Part shown: positions 16,509-34,049 of the stretch, one piece after another
How the letters are laid out: each line of letters opens with the position of its first letter
Numbering within the stretch: the stretch's first letter is position 1
NCBI RefSeq assembly: GCF_003072505.1
Contig: NZ_NTGB01000001.1
Location: forward strand, 1,785,955 to 1,849,954
Direction: 5' to 3'
DNA: 64,000 nt
From: Polynucleobacter rarus
GTDB lineage: Bacteria; Pseudomonadota; Gammaproteobacteria; Burkholderiales; Burkholderiaceae
Program-made: the position numbers and the translations under genes
The notes under the pieces: generated by a model
Told to the model about the DNA's origin: nothing
Seen by the model: only the letters and a program-made list of their open reading frames with translations
Database searches by the model: none

Positions 16509-17378
16509 TCACACTCCCAATTGACGAATACCGAAAGCAGCAACCATCATGCCACTAACAAATAATGGGACTCCAAAACCGCTATAGAAAATCGCTCTTT
16601 CTATTGGTTTGGAAATAAAAAATTTCATGAGTATTATTTGGATCATGATCAACATGAAGACCCCAAGACTATGCCAAGCTTGATCAATCAAATATAAATA
16701 AATACAAACGATGACTTGCGGAACCAACATGATGAGGCAAGCAACTTTAGCTGCAGAATCGGCACCTAATTGAACTGGAAGAGATCGAATTCCCATTTTT
16801 TTATCGCCCTCAATCGCTTTAAAGTCATTTAAAGTCATGATGCCATGGGCACCAATACTATAAAGTCCAGCAAATAATAAGGATGGATTACTTGGTGTAA
16901 GGCTGATAGATAACAGTGCAGCTCCAGTAATCCAAGCCAAGCCCTCATAACTAATCGAGCAAGCTAGATTTCCATACCAGCCATTTTGTTTTAATCGTAT
17001 GGGCGGCATACTGTAAGCCCACGAAAACGCGAGTGCTAATAAAGTCGCATAAAATCCCCAAGTTCCTAAAAAAGAGCTTACAGCCAATGATAGTAACGAC
17101 CAAATGATTCCTAAATAAAGTCCCCACCTGCCAGGAATGCGCCCTGACGGAATTGGTCGATTCGGCTCGTTTATAGCATCAACATGCCTATCAAACCAAT
17201 CGTTTACGGCTTGGCTTGATGCACAGACTAAAGGACCTGTCAAAAGGATACCGAGCAGAATAACTTGCCAATTCTGACTAAAAGCTTGACCTGAACTGAT
17301 TGCGCCGCAAGTGAATGCCCACATGGGTGGAAACCATGTGATAGGTTTAAGTAACTCTATAAACGCTGGCAATTTCAT
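16509..17378 (-). CDS. bchG: Bacteriochlorophyll synthase (BchG)
   Basis: BchG is a membrane prenyltransferase of the UbiA superfamily that attaches geranylgeranyl or phytyl to bacteriochlorophyllide. The 289-residue protein has the Mg-diphosphate motif NDWFDRHVD (residues 59-67) followed by AINEPNRPIPSGRI. About eight membrane spans and the second aspartate region (MTLNDFKAIEGD) are present. It opens the bchG-bch2-bchP-tspO-hemA-dxs operon, and paired PpsR-type sites lie just upstream. Confidence 0.95.
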   Translation of the reverse strand: MKLPAFIELLKPITWFPPMWAFTCGAISSGQAFSQNWQVILLGILLTGPLVCASSQAVNDWFDRHVDAINEPNRPIPSGRIPGRWGLYLGIIWSLLSLAVSSFLGTWGFYATLLALAFSWAYSMPPIRLKQNGWYGNLACSISYEGLAWITGAALLSISLTPSNPSLLFAGLYSIGAHGIMTLNDFKAIEGDKKMGIRSLPVQLGADSAAKVACLIMLVPQVIVCIYLYLIDQAWHSLGVFMLIMIQIILMKFFISKPIERAIFYSGFGVPLFVSGMMVAAFGIRQLGV

Positions 17379-17381
17379 GTT

Positions 17382-17424
17382 TGTATTTTTTTATTTACGA
17401 CAATTGTGTAAATTAAATTTTACA
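17382..17424 (-). promoter_or_regulatory. Paired PpsR-type operators upstream of bchG
   Basis: A perfect TGT-N12-ACA site lies at 17407-17424 and a one-mismatch site (TGT-N12-ACG) at 17382-17399, with a 7-bp gap. The downstream site almost touches the bchG start at 17378, so bound PpsR could block both transcription and initiation. Confidence 0.6.
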
Positions 17425-17454
17425 CTTAATCTTAAAAAATACCATGAAAATAAC

Positions 17455-17470
17455 TAAGGATTTTCCCTAG
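17455..17470 (-). promoter_or_regulatory. TTAGGG-N4-CCCTAA-type dyad upstream of bchG
   Basis: The plus-strand sequence TAAGGA-TTTT-CCCTAG is a near-dyad, 30 bp upstream of the PpsR-type pair. Similar dyads occur upstream of bchF, bchC, crtE and bchI. The cognate regulator is unknown to me. Confidence 0.4.
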
Positions 17471-17501
17471 TAGTCCTAAAAATTCCTAAAGGAGATTCCT
17501 C

Positions 17502-18452
17502 TTATAAGGATGCAGTTTTTTGCAAACCTTTTGGCATTGAAAAAACTGTATTTTCGACAATACCTGGCAGTGTCTTTACAACTCGCAACCCATAATGGCG
17601 AACCACGTCGATAATCTCTTGGGTTAAGTTTTCAGGTGCAGAAGCTCCTGCAGATATACCTACACGCTTTTTATCGAAGAACCATTCAGGCTTCACCTGT
17701 AGGGGATCATCGACTAAATAAGCCGGAACGCCCATCTTGGTTGCTAACTCTCTGAGTCGATTTGAATTTGAGCTATTGGCACTTCCAACAACTACCATCA
17801 CATCCACTAGGGGAATGAGCTCTTTTACTGCATCTTGACGATTTTGAGTAGCGTAACAAATATCTTGTTTTTTAGGCTCTACAATATTGTTAAAACTTGC
17901 TTTTAATGCAGTAATAATCTCTTTAGTCTCATCAATGGATAAAGTGGTTTGAGTCACATAAGCAATTTGCTGATCTTGCCCTAAGGGCAACTTGGCAATA
18001 TCAGCCACTTTTTCAACTAAATAAATATTGTCTTTCACCTGACCCATCGTGCCGTCCACCTCAGGATGGCCATGATGACCGATCATCACAATCGGAATTC
18101 CAGCAGCGTGTAATTTTTGAACTTCAACGTGCACTTTATTCACCAAAGGACAGGTTGCATCAAAAATACGCAAGTCTCGTAAGCTGGCTAAATACTTAAT
18201 TTCTGCTGAGACACCATGTGCGCTAAAAATAAGCGTCGAACCGTCCGGTACCTCAGATAATTCTTCAATGAAGATTGCACCTTCACTACTTAATTCAGCA
18301 ATCACTCTAGCATTATGGATAATTTGATGACGCACATAAATTGGCGTTCCAAATTGGCGAATCGCCTCTTTCACAATTTGAATCGCTCGGTCCACCCCAG
18401 CACAAAATCCCCTAGGTTGAGCAAGCAAAATATCAGCGTCTAAATGTCCCAT
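17502..18452 (-). CDS. ispH: 4-hydroxy-3-methylbut-2-enyl diphosphate reductase (IspH/LytB)
   Basis: IspH makes isopentenyl and dimethylallyl diphosphate in the last MEP-pathway step and uses a [4Fe-4S] cluster. The 316-residue sequence has the three cysteines Cys17 (RGFCAGV), Cys101 (DATCPLV) and Cys199 (QDICYATQ), plus the GHHGHPEV substrate loop. It is the last gene of the bchF-to-ispH run and follows puhE by 3 nt. Like dxs, this may be an extra copy dedicated to phototrophy; a housekeeping copy elsewhere cannot be judged. Confidence 0.93.
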   Translation of the reverse strand: MGHLDADILLAQPRGFCAGVDRAIQIVKEAIRQFGTPIYVRHQIIHNARVIAELSSEGAIFIEELSEVPDGSTLIFSAHGVSAEIKYLASLRDLRIFDATCPLVNKVHVEVQKLHAAGIPIVMIGHHGHPEVDGTMGQVKDNIYLVEKVADIAKLPLGQDQQIAYVTQTTLSIDETKEIITALKASFNNIVEPKKQDICYATQNRQDAVKELIPLVDVMVVVGSANSSNSNRLRELATKMGVPAYLVDDPLQVKPEWFFDKKRVGISAGASAPENLTQEIIDVVRHYGLRVVKTLPGIVENTVFSMPKGLQKTASL

Positions 18453-18455
18453 AAT

Positions 18456-19217
18456 TTACCTTTCTTCGCGAAAGCCCCACTTCCATAAAAATTCAAGTTG
18501 AAACGGTATAACCAAAAATAGATGCTCAACAATCGCAAGCGTTAATAGGGTTGCAAGAATGCCGTTAGAAGCCATCTCAAAAGAGGCAGTCCCCTCAGTT
18601 AGTACTCCACTCCATAGGGGCACTACAAACAAGCAAGATGCCACTATAGAAATAGGCATCAAGTAATTCATAGAACGACGACGAAAATAGCTTTGTAAAT
18701 ACTTTAAGTGCTTCGGAAGAAAGTTTTCATTCAGGTTCAGTACACCTAAGAAAATATTTAACTTCGCACTTTGCCGCATGAGCCAAAGAATGACAAAAGT
18801 CCAAAAGCCAGTTAAGTTATCTGCATTCCAACTACATGCTGCCACACCAATAAACAGTAATAACAAAGCTAACTCATGATGATTTAACGCCTCAAAAGCA
18901 TATCTAGCACGTGCCCATCCTTTTGCACCATCAGGACAGGCAGTTCTCCTTGAACCCGTAACATATCCTAATAAAAAAGCAATTTCTTGCCAAGCCCAAA
19001 TTAATAGGGCACAGCAAAAAGCACAATACGCATCTGCAACCGAGGAAGATTGGCTACTAACATTCAAGCCCCAAAATGCCGCAATGAGAATTGCTGTGTT
19101 AACCACCATAATCCATTTAAAGCGCATAGGGGATAGACGGTCCAGCCATAAAATAAAGCCCGTACTAAACCACCATACAAAGATAGTAAATAAAAAAGGA
19201 AACACAGCACCTTTCAT
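18456..19217 (-). CDS. puhE: Photosynthetic complex assembly protein PuhE
   Basis: The 253-residue integral membrane protein belongs to the DUF3623/PuhE family found next to acsF and puhABC. Recognisable blocks are YVTGSRRTACPDGAKGWARA, FEALNHHELAL, RQSAKLNIFLGVLNLNENFLP and the hydrophobic C-terminus. About seven membrane spans are present. PuhE influences reaction-centre and LH1 levels in Rhodobacter capsulatus; its mechanism is unclear. The gene lies 12 nt after acsF and 3 nt before ispH, so it is part of the same long operon. Confidence 0.9.
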   Translation of the reverse strand: MKGAVFPFLFTIFVWWFSTGFILWLDRLSPMRFKWIMVVNTAILIAAFWGLNVSSQSSSVADAYCAFCCALLIWAWQEIAFLLGYVTGSRRTACPDGAKGWARARYAFEALNHHELALLLLFIGVAACSWNADNLTGFWTFVILWLMRQSAKLNIFLGVLNLNENFLPKHLKYLQSYFRRRSMNYLMPISIVASCLFVVPLWSGVLTEGTASFEMASNGILATLLTLAIVEHLFLVIPFQLEFLWKWGFREER

Positions 19218-19229
19218 TTAGGGTACTTT

Positions 19230-20306
19230 CTACCAAACAGGCTTTAAGCGGAAATCTGCTTTTAATTCATTCGGCACAACAGGAATTAAATACAAACTAA
19301 CAAATGTTGCTCCAGCTTGAATACCTGTACCCAAACGCTTCAATTTTGAGAGGAGGCCAGGCTGTTCTTTATATTCTTCCATCCGATCAGATAAAACTCT
19401 TAATTTGTCAAACTTATCCCAAACATTTTGATTATCTAAATCAATTGTGAATGGAAATACCTGCTTGGAGATTTCAGAAGTTAAGTGCAATACTTCTTTG
19501 TCATATTGCGTTGGCGACACTCCCAAAGCTTTATGAAACTCCACCCGTGAATGATCTCTAACGTACATGGTTGCATATACGGCAAGTAAAAAGAATCTAA
19601 TCCAAAGCTTATTTACACCCGATAATAATTTCGGGTCAGAGCGCATCAATACAGCAAACGCTTCGCCATGACGAAATTCATCATTACACCATTTCTCAAA
19701 CCACAAAAATATCGGGTGAAAGCGAATCTCTGGATTCTGATCCACGATACGGAATATCTTGATATACCTCGCATAACCAATCTTCTCAGATAAGTAGGTT
19801 GCATAAAAAATAAACTTTGGCTTAAAAAATGTATATTTTTTAGTTCTCGCTAAAAATCCTAAATCAATACCAACTCCAAAATCTTTTAACCATTGGTTGA
19901 TAAAACCAGCATGACGACTCTCGTCACGTGCCATATATCCAAAGAGTTCCTTTAGATCAGGGTTTTTAACTTTCTTTTTAATTTCTGCATAAAGTACACA
20001 ACCAGAGAATTCTGAAGTAATTGAACTAATCATAAAATCCAAAAACTCTTGATAAAGACCATCAGGTAATTTTGAGTAGTCTTTGAGCATATCCTCAGGA
20101 CGTTGAAAGTGTGACTGATTAGGATCAGATTCAAATTCTTTCATCAATTTATTCCACTCACCCCGCATACTCTCAATATTCATACCATCCATTTCTTCGA
20201 AATCAGTGGTATAAAAACGTGGGCTTAAAACCGTATTTTCTAAGGCTTTATCAGTAGAAAGGTTGATTGGAAAATCATTTTTAAATTCCGGAGCTAAGGT
20301 ATTCAT
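19230..20306 (-). CDS. acsF: Mg-protoporphyrin IX monomethyl ester oxidative cyclase (AcsF)
   Basis: AcsF is the oxygen-dependent di-iron enzyme that forms ring E of bacteriochlorophyll. The 358 residues carry the ferritin-like iron motifs, including ARDESRHAGFINQWL and a later EWCNDEFRHGEAF-type block. The length is typical. In Rubrivivax this class of AcsF needs the partner BciE, and the gene directly upstream fits that protein. No bchE is seen in the window, so bacteriochlorophyll synthesis should depend on oxygen here. Confidence 0.95.
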   Translation of the reverse strand: MNTLAPEFKNDFPINLSTDKALENTVLSPRFYTTDFEEMDGMNIESMRGEWNKLMKEFESDPNQSHFQRPEDMLKDYSKLPDGLYQEFLDFMISSITSEFSGCVLYAEIKKKVKNPDLKELFGYMARDESRHAGFINQWLKDFGVGIDLGFLARTKKYTFFKPKFIFYATYLSEKIGYARYIKIFRIVDQNPEIRFHPIFLWFEKWCNDEFRHGEAFAVLMRSDPKLLSGVNKLWIRFFLLAVYATMYVRDHSRVEFHKALGVSPTQYDKEVLHLTSEISKQVFPFTIDLDNQNVWDKFDKLRVLSDRMEEYKEQPGLLSKLKRLGTGIQAGATFVSLYLIPVVPNELKADFRLKPVW

Positions 20307-20320
20307 AAGTTATCCTTTTT

Positions 20321-20638
20321 TTATATAGACTTCTTTTGCAAGTTCAACTCTCTTGCGCGCTGTTGTGAAAATCGTGTCGATGAAAAACTGACTTCGTAAA
20401 GCATTGTTATTTCAAAGCGAGAGAATGTCCGAATGAACCATCTCTTCAAACTACTCGCTTTAAAATAAGATGCCTTGCCAGTAACTCTTCTTTTTTGACC
20501 ATAAGGCAAGTCAACTGGAACTTGATGCAATTGAATCGCGTCGCCAGGTCCGATATCAACACCCTCTAGTTCAACATGGGCGTATAAGTCCTCCCAAGTA
20601 TTTGACATATCTAATGAATAATTAACTTGTTTGGACAT
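20321..20638 (-). CDS. bciE: BciE, partner protein of AcsF
   Basis: This 105-residue soluble protein sits between puhC and acsF. That is the position of BciE in Rubrivivax gelatinosus, where it is required for activity of the betaproteobacterial AcsF-type cyclase (established in published work). The sequence has an N-terminal part DLYAHVELEGVDIGPGDAI and a basic middle, SLKRWFIRTFSRFEITMLYE. No membrane span or cofactor motif is visible. The call rests on gene position, size and general resemblance. Confidence 0.75.
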   Translation of the reverse strand: MSKQVNYSLDMSNTWEDLYAHVELEGVDIGPGDAIQLHQVPVDLPYGQKRRVTGKASYFKASSLKRWFIRTFSRFEITMLYEVSFSSTRFSQQRARELNLQKKSI

Positions 20639-20646
20639 GTTGATTC

Positions 20647-21111
20647 CTATGAATTATTATTTTTCAAAAATACTTTAAAGCTTTCGACATTTTGCGAACC
20701 AAAAGACTCTAATTCAATTTGAGTATTCGTTAATGGGTCTAACAAAACTAGTCTGCCATCATTAAAAGCCATCAAATTGACTGGGTCCTCTTTCCCTAGT
20801 CCACGGATCCTTCTTTCACGTGCAACTGTCCTTAAGATTCCTCTAACAAACCCTGCCTCGCCCTGCACTACATCGATAATTTGATTCGTTGTAGCATCAA
20901 TAACAGTAACCCCACCATCTTCTCTATCCTCAAATTTCAATACTTTTACCTGAACTGGCTGCGCTTTTTGTATTTGATTTTTTTCATCTAAAAATAATGT
21001 ACTTATAAAATAACCAAACAAGCTGAGCGCGATACAGATCACGAATGCCTTGATCGAAGGTGAGATTTTGATCGAAGGTGAGATTTTGGATTGAAGTTGG
21101 TTATTGGACAT
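20647..21111 (-). CDS. puhC: Photosynthetic complex assembly protein PuhC
   Basis: The 154-residue protein has a short cytoplasmic head, one membrane span (about residues 24-44) and a periplasmic domain with LKFEDREDGGVTVIDA and GFVRGILRTVARERR, typical of PuhC. PuhC promotes reaction-centre/LH1 assembly. The head contains a tandem duplication, KISPSI repeated twice (DNA 21050-21085), which lengthens it by six residues without changing the frame. It follows puhB by 9 nt and precedes bciE by 8 nt. Confidence 0.88.
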   Translation of the reverse strand: MSNNQLQSKISPSIKISPSIKAFVICIALSLFGYFISTLFLDEKNQIQKAQPVQVKVLKFEDREDGGVTVIDATTNQIIDVVQGEAGFVRGILRTVARERRIRGLGKEDPVNLMAFNDGRLVLLDPLTNTQIELESFGSQNVESFKVFLKNNNS

Positions 21112-21120
21112 TAGATTTCT

Positions 21121-21822
21121 TTAAGTTAGGCTTAAATCGTTTGTAAGTCCAACATTTAAACCCTGTCGCGAACGATTAGGTTGAATTATTGGTGTGTTGG
21201 TTGCAACTTGGTTGATTACAATCTGATTTTCAGTTGCCCAGGCCTGTTTGATTAATTCCGCGACTTCTTTAACATTGGCAATATTTCTAAGCATCGGCTC
21301 AGGATGATTAAAATTCATTGGTCTAACATGAGGCCATAAATGAAAGTAGGCTATTTTGGTGTCCTGATTAACCTTTAAGGGGATATTTCCATAACCATCT
21401 TTTTGGGCTTTAAAGTCTGCACTTACAATTTCTTTAAATGGCAAGTTGAACGATAAAGTTAAAGCCATACCAATTCGCATTACGATGCGGCGGTTTGTAA
21501 TCGTATAAACTGCAGATTTAGCGGTAAAGAAGGCAAGTGTACCTAGTAATCCGATACTTACGATACTCAGAAAAATCATCCAAGCAGTGGAAATAATCAC
21601 TGCTTGCAAACTATGCTCTAAAACAACTCCATCATAAATTCGATAAAAAACAAGAAATAAAAAATAAACAATGACGGGGCGAATATAAAATATATCTTTA
21701 GCAGTTCTCCAAACATTTGGAGAACCCTGCCAAATTACTTTTTCAGTTTCTGGAAGTTTTTCAGGTAAGCCGTACTCTGCTTCTAGTTCATATTCACGAC
21801 CATTATTGAGATTTTTTCTCAT
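21121..21822 (-). CDS. puhB: Photosynthetic complex assembly protein PuhB
   Basis: The 233-residue membrane protein has the PuhB/PH-domain pattern: an N-terminal EYELEAEYGLPEKLPETE.VIWQGSP, three hydrophobic spans (about residues 47-108), then the PH-like block VYTITNRRIVMRIGMALTLS and LPFKEI. PuhB assists reaction-centre assembly in Rhodobacter capsulatus. Its start overlaps the puhA stop by 4 nt (ATGA), so the two are translationally coupled. The length is usual. Confidence 0.92.
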   Translation of the reverse strand: MRKNLNNGREYELEAEYGLPEKLPETEKVIWQGSPNVWRTAKDIFYIRPVIVYFLFLVFYRIYDGVVLEHSLQAVIISTAWMIFLSIVSIGLLGTLAFFTAKSAVYTITNRRIVMRIGMALTLSFNLPFKEIVSADFKAQKDGYGNIPLKVNQDTKIAYFHLWPHVRPMNFNHPEPMLRNIANVKEVAELIKQAWATENQIVINQVATNTPIIQPNRSRQGLNVGLTNDLSLT

Positions 21823-22589
21823 GCTAATGGCTCCTGACGATCAGGCGTTGCATACAAAGTACCTGCACCATAATAAGCCATCACTTTTTCTTCCTCTAGT
21901 AAGGTAATTTGTGAATTACTTTTCGTTTTTGGTACATCGCTAAATTGATGGCTTAATATTGAATTTACTCTAACACCACCCTCTTTAATCAAAGCGAAAT
22001 TCAAAGGAATCAATACATTGTTACCTGGTGTTAATTCCACTTCAAAATATCGGATCATTGACTCCATATGATCAACCCACAGATTGGTAACCTTGCCAGC
22101 CGGTTTCTGATCAGCACCATAAACAGTCATGCCAATCGGATTTTTATCATTTTTATTAACCGAAAAACTTGGTAGTTGTGAGATTGGCATAATTCTTGGT
22201 TCACCATGCAAGCCTACATCTGGTACATCAGCACGATTAGCATAAGAACCCGGGCCGACACCTGCAAGTAATGGATTACCTGTCGGTACTAATGGCGCAC
22301 CATTCATATGATGAGCAGGAACTGCATTCAGCACCTCTGGTGCTGGAGCATTTTTTAATGGAGCTAAATATTCTTGCCCTGATTCCGTCAAAAATGACTT
22401 AGATTTAGGCATCATAATCAGGCCCGCTTCATTGCTTATTTTTCCAAAGCGCTCTGACTCAAGAGGAAACCCCTCTCGTTTACTTTCTAAAGTCAAATGA
22501 ATCACCAACCCAAGAAAAAATACAATAAATATTGTAAAAATGAGTGATGCTACATCCCAACCAGCGGTAATTGCTCCAAATCCTGTCAT
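21819..22589 (-). CDS. puhA: Photosynthetic reaction centre H subunit (PuhA)
   Basis: The H subunit caps the reaction centre on the cytoplasmic side and shapes quinone protonation. The 256-residue protein has a single N-terminal membrane span (about 12-31), then the family sequences ESKREGFPLESE and GNPLLAGVGPGSYANRADVPD. A PRC-barrel domain follows (about 145-240, including GAGTLYATP). It is followed by puhB with a 4-nt overlap and preceded by lhaA 19 nt upstream. No missing residues are evident. Confidence 0.96.
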   Translation of the reverse strand: MTGFGAITAGWDVASLIFTIFIVFFLGLVIHLTLESKREGFPLESERFGKISNEAGLIMMPKSKSFLTESGQEYLAPLKNAPAPEVLNAVPAHHMNGAPLVPTGNPLLAGVGPGSYANRADVPDVGLHGEPRIMPISQLPSFSVNKNDKNPIGMTVYGADQKPAGKVTNLWVDHMESMIRYFEVELTPGNNVLIPLNFALIKEGGVRVNSILSHQFSDVPKTKSNSQITLLEEEKVMAYYGAGTLYATPDRQEPLA

Positions 22590-22608
22590 AACTTTCTCCT
22601 ATAAAAAA

Positions 22609-24035
22609 TTAGCCTGGTAATTCTGCCAATCCAAACTTCTTGGTTGATACCCTTTGATTGGATTGATAGATTACCAAAGGACCCAATGCGATCAATGTTG
22701 CAAAAATTAAATATATTTCAATGTGATATACAAATTGATAACCTGTGGCGGGGTTATTTAAGGCATCTCCTAAAAGTCCCTGCTTTGCTAGATCTGAAAT
22801 CAAATCGCGAATTAAGCCACCTAATGAAATTGCTATGCCAGAGGCAGTAGTATTTACTGCACCCCAAGCCCCAATAGCCATTCCTGTCATACCAATATTG
22901 TCCATTTTCATGGCAATAATTAAAGTACTAATTGAGAATAGACCTGCCCCAAAGCCAATGAAGGTTGCTCCAACTCTAAACATGATGGTTGAATTCATCG
23001 GCTCTGCAAAAATGACTGCAGAAAAAGCCAATAAACCAACTAATAAAGCAAAGGCGGCAATCCTGTAGGGTTCCATCCCTTTTGATAACCAACGTGCAGC
23101 TAAAGCAAAAGCAAATAAAGCGCCACCTGACATTAACGCAGTCAGCAAACTGGTTTGTGACACGCTTAAGTGAAGAATCTCGCCACCATAAGGTTCTAAA
23201 ATAATATCTTGCATACTAAATGCCGCAGTACCCAATCCAAGCATCACTAAATAACGCTTTAGTTTTCCTTTGGTAGCAAATTGATTCCAACTTTCTCTAA
23301 ATTCAGGTCTCTTGATGGCTGGATTTGTTTTATGAGGTTGTCTAGCTTCTTGTTTCCACAAGGCAATAAGATTGAGAAATAAAGTTACTGCAGCAGCAGT
23401 TTGAACAACCTGTATTAATTGAATTTGTGTAAAAGGATTTAAGAAAAAACTAAATACGATGCCACTGATGACCATACCAACTAGTAGCATGACATACATC
23501 AAAGCAACTACTCTGGGACGAGACTCTTCAGTTGCAATATCTGTGGCGAGTGCAAGTCCTGCAGTTTGTGTGGTCTGCATACCAGCACCAACGAGTAAAA
23601 ATGCTAGACCACTGGCAATATGACTAAACCAAATCGGCCACTGCGTATCCCCTGATAATAGGATCAAAGCAAAAGGCATAATCGATAAGCCGCCAAATTG
23701 TAATAAGGTACCAATCCAAATATAAGGTACTCGTTTCCAACCTAAAACAGAGCGATGTTGATCGGATTTAAAACCAATTAATGCTCTAAAGGGGGCAAAC
23801 AGTAAAGGTAGGGCAACCATTAATGCAACTAACCAAGCGCTTACACCCATCTCAAGAATCAATACGCGATTTAAGGTGCCGATCAATAGCGTTGCAGCCA
23901 TTCCAACGGTAACTTGGAATAAAGACAATCGTAAAAGCCGAGACAAAGGTAAGTCATCACTCACCACATCTGCAAATGGGAGTAACTTAGGACTTACGGC
24001 AGTCCAGGTTTTTCTATTGACTAAAAATGGAACTT

Positions 24036-24039
<4 letters not shown>
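22609..24039 (-). CDS. lhaA: LhaA (PucC-family light-harvesting 1 assembly factor)
   Basis: The 476-residue, roughly 12-span protein is a close paralogue of the gene downstream of pucBA, sharing LPLSRLLRLSLFQVTVGMA and HRSVLGWKRVPYIW. It also has QDIILEPYGG. Its place between bchM and puhA is that of lhaA, whose product promotes LH1 assembly. It overlaps bchM by 4 nt. A C-terminal hydrophilic tail (STKKFGLAELPG) is present. Confidence 0.9.
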
Positions 24040-32894
<8,855 letters not shown>

Positions 32895-32924
32895 TTCTCT
32901 GCCTAATGAATAATATTCAACATC

Positions 32925-33033
32925 TGTAAACAAAAGTTTACGCCTTATTTATGTTACACAATATAGGGATTTCCCTTATTTGTGTAAAATAAATTAGACA
33001 TATGTTTAAAAAGCGTGTAAATTTAAATTTACG
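32925..33033. promoter_or_regulatory. PpsR-type operator array between bchF and ppaA
   Basis: Three sites fall in the divergent bchF-ppaA gap: 32925-32942 (TGT-N12-ACG), 32983-33000 (perfect TGT-N12-ACA) and 33016-33033 (TGT-N12-ACG, TGTAAATTTAAATTTACG). The first lies near the bchF start and the last two face ppaA. One repressor could therefore control both directions. Confidence 0.6.
32963..32978 (-). promoter_or_regulatory. TTAGGG-N4-CCCTAA-type dyad upstream of bchF
   Basis: The plus-strand sequence ATAGGG-ATTT-CCCTTA lies between the bchF-proximal and ppaA-proximal PpsR-type sites. It matches the dyad found at four other photosynthesis promoters. The binding factor is unknown. Confidence 0.4.
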
Positions 33034-33069
33034 GTATATCCCCTACTATTTTTTAACACGGAGCAGAGT

Positions 33070-33984
33070 ATGGTTAAGTCTTTTAACGATGTAAAAACCA
33101 CTCTCCCGGAGAAGGTAATGAGACACACTCAAGATTCAAGCTTTAATCAAGAAGATAGTTGTCTTGAAGATGATCAAAATGAAACTTCAAATATTAAACA
33201 ACCCATTGATATTTTGATCAAGATGCTAGATCAAGAAATCATTCCAAGACTTCTAGTTAGTCATCAAGCAAACTCACCTCTCGAGGAGTTGGCGACCCCT
33301 GGGCTTAGAAAAATTCACACTCCCGAGATTGATTTATTAAGTGGTCTCGCAATGAATGGCTCCCAAGAGTCTTGCATTGAATATATTAAGAAACTCATCT
33401 CGAAACAAGTTTCGATAGAGTCTATTTACTTAGACCTTATTCCGATGACAGCAAGAAAGTTGGGAGTTCTATGGGAAGAAGACATTGTTAGCTTTACAGA
33501 GGTGACCATTGGCTTGTGGCGCCTGCAACATATTCTTTACGAGCTGACCAAAGATTTTCAGATGAAAAACAGTATGCCCATTGAAAATCTTAACGCCCTA
33601 TTAATTCCAGCTCCTAAATCTCAGCATACTTTAGGGTTATTTATCGTGGCTGAATTCTTTAGAAAAGCGGGATGGCGGGTTTGGGGAGAACCAAACTTAT
33701 CTTCAGAAGAAATCAATACTTTAATTTTTTCACAATGGTTTGATGTCATTGGTGTTTCAATTGGCTACGTTGAACAGCTTAAAGATTTAAATGAGATGAT
33801 TGCTTCTCTTCGCGCCCGATCAATGAATCCAAATGTTTCTTTCATGGTTGGCGGACCACTTTATAATAGTCACCCAGAACTTTTTGATGAAATTGATGCC
33901 GATATTAAGTCTGCAGATGCAAACGAAGCAATTAGAATGGCGGAAATTATTGTGGGTAACAAAAAGAATATAGGGTTAAATTAA
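33070..33984 (+). CDS. ppaA: PpaA/AerR-type antirepressor with B12-binding-like domain
   Basis: The 304-residue protein has the AerR/PpaA layout: a variable N-terminus, a helical region with LGVLWEEDIVSFTEVTIGLWRLQ (about residues 136-158), then a cobalamin-binding-like Rossmann domain (about 175-295). The key His is in PKSQHTLGLF, the place where B12-binding members have their ligand histidine, followed by AEFFRKAGWRVWGEP. In Rhodobacter such proteins bind cobalamin and relieve PpsR/CrtJ repression in the light. It lies directly before ppsR, as in other photosynthesis clusters. Confidence 0.88.
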   Translation: MVKSFNDVKTTLPEKVMRHTQDSSFNQEDSCLEDDQNETSNIKQPIDILIKMLDQEIIPRLLVSHQANSPLEELATPGLRKIHTPEIDLLSGLAMNGSQESCIEYIKKLISKQVSIESIYLDLIPMTARKLGVLWEEDIVSFTEVTIGLWRLQHILYELTKDFQMKNSMPIENLNALLIPAPKSQHTLGLFIVAEFFRKAGWRVWGEPNLSSEEINTLIFSQWFDVIGVSIGYVEQLKDLNEMIASLRARSMNPNVSFMVGGPLYNSHPELFDEIDADIKSADANEAIRMAEIIVGNKKNIGLN

Positions 33985-33993
33985 TGAGATCAT

Positions 33994-34034
33994 TGTCTAT
34001 AAAATATTACAATGATTGTTTACGATTGTTTACA
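33994..34034 (+). promoter_or_regulatory. Tandem PpsR-type operators upstream of ppsR
   Basis: Perfect TGT-N12-ACA sites lie at 33994-34011 and 34017-34034, 5 bp apart, between ppaA and ppsR. The second ends 15 nt before the ppsR ATG. This suggests autoregulation of ppsR separate from ppaA. Confidence 0.6.
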
Positions 34035-34049
34035 CTTTAGATTGAATAA

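Noticed and set aside
33034..33049. A possible extra TTAGGG-type dyad near ppaA (TACGGTATATCCCCTA)
   Set aside because: Only one half resembles the motif and the centre is shifted, so I did not count it.
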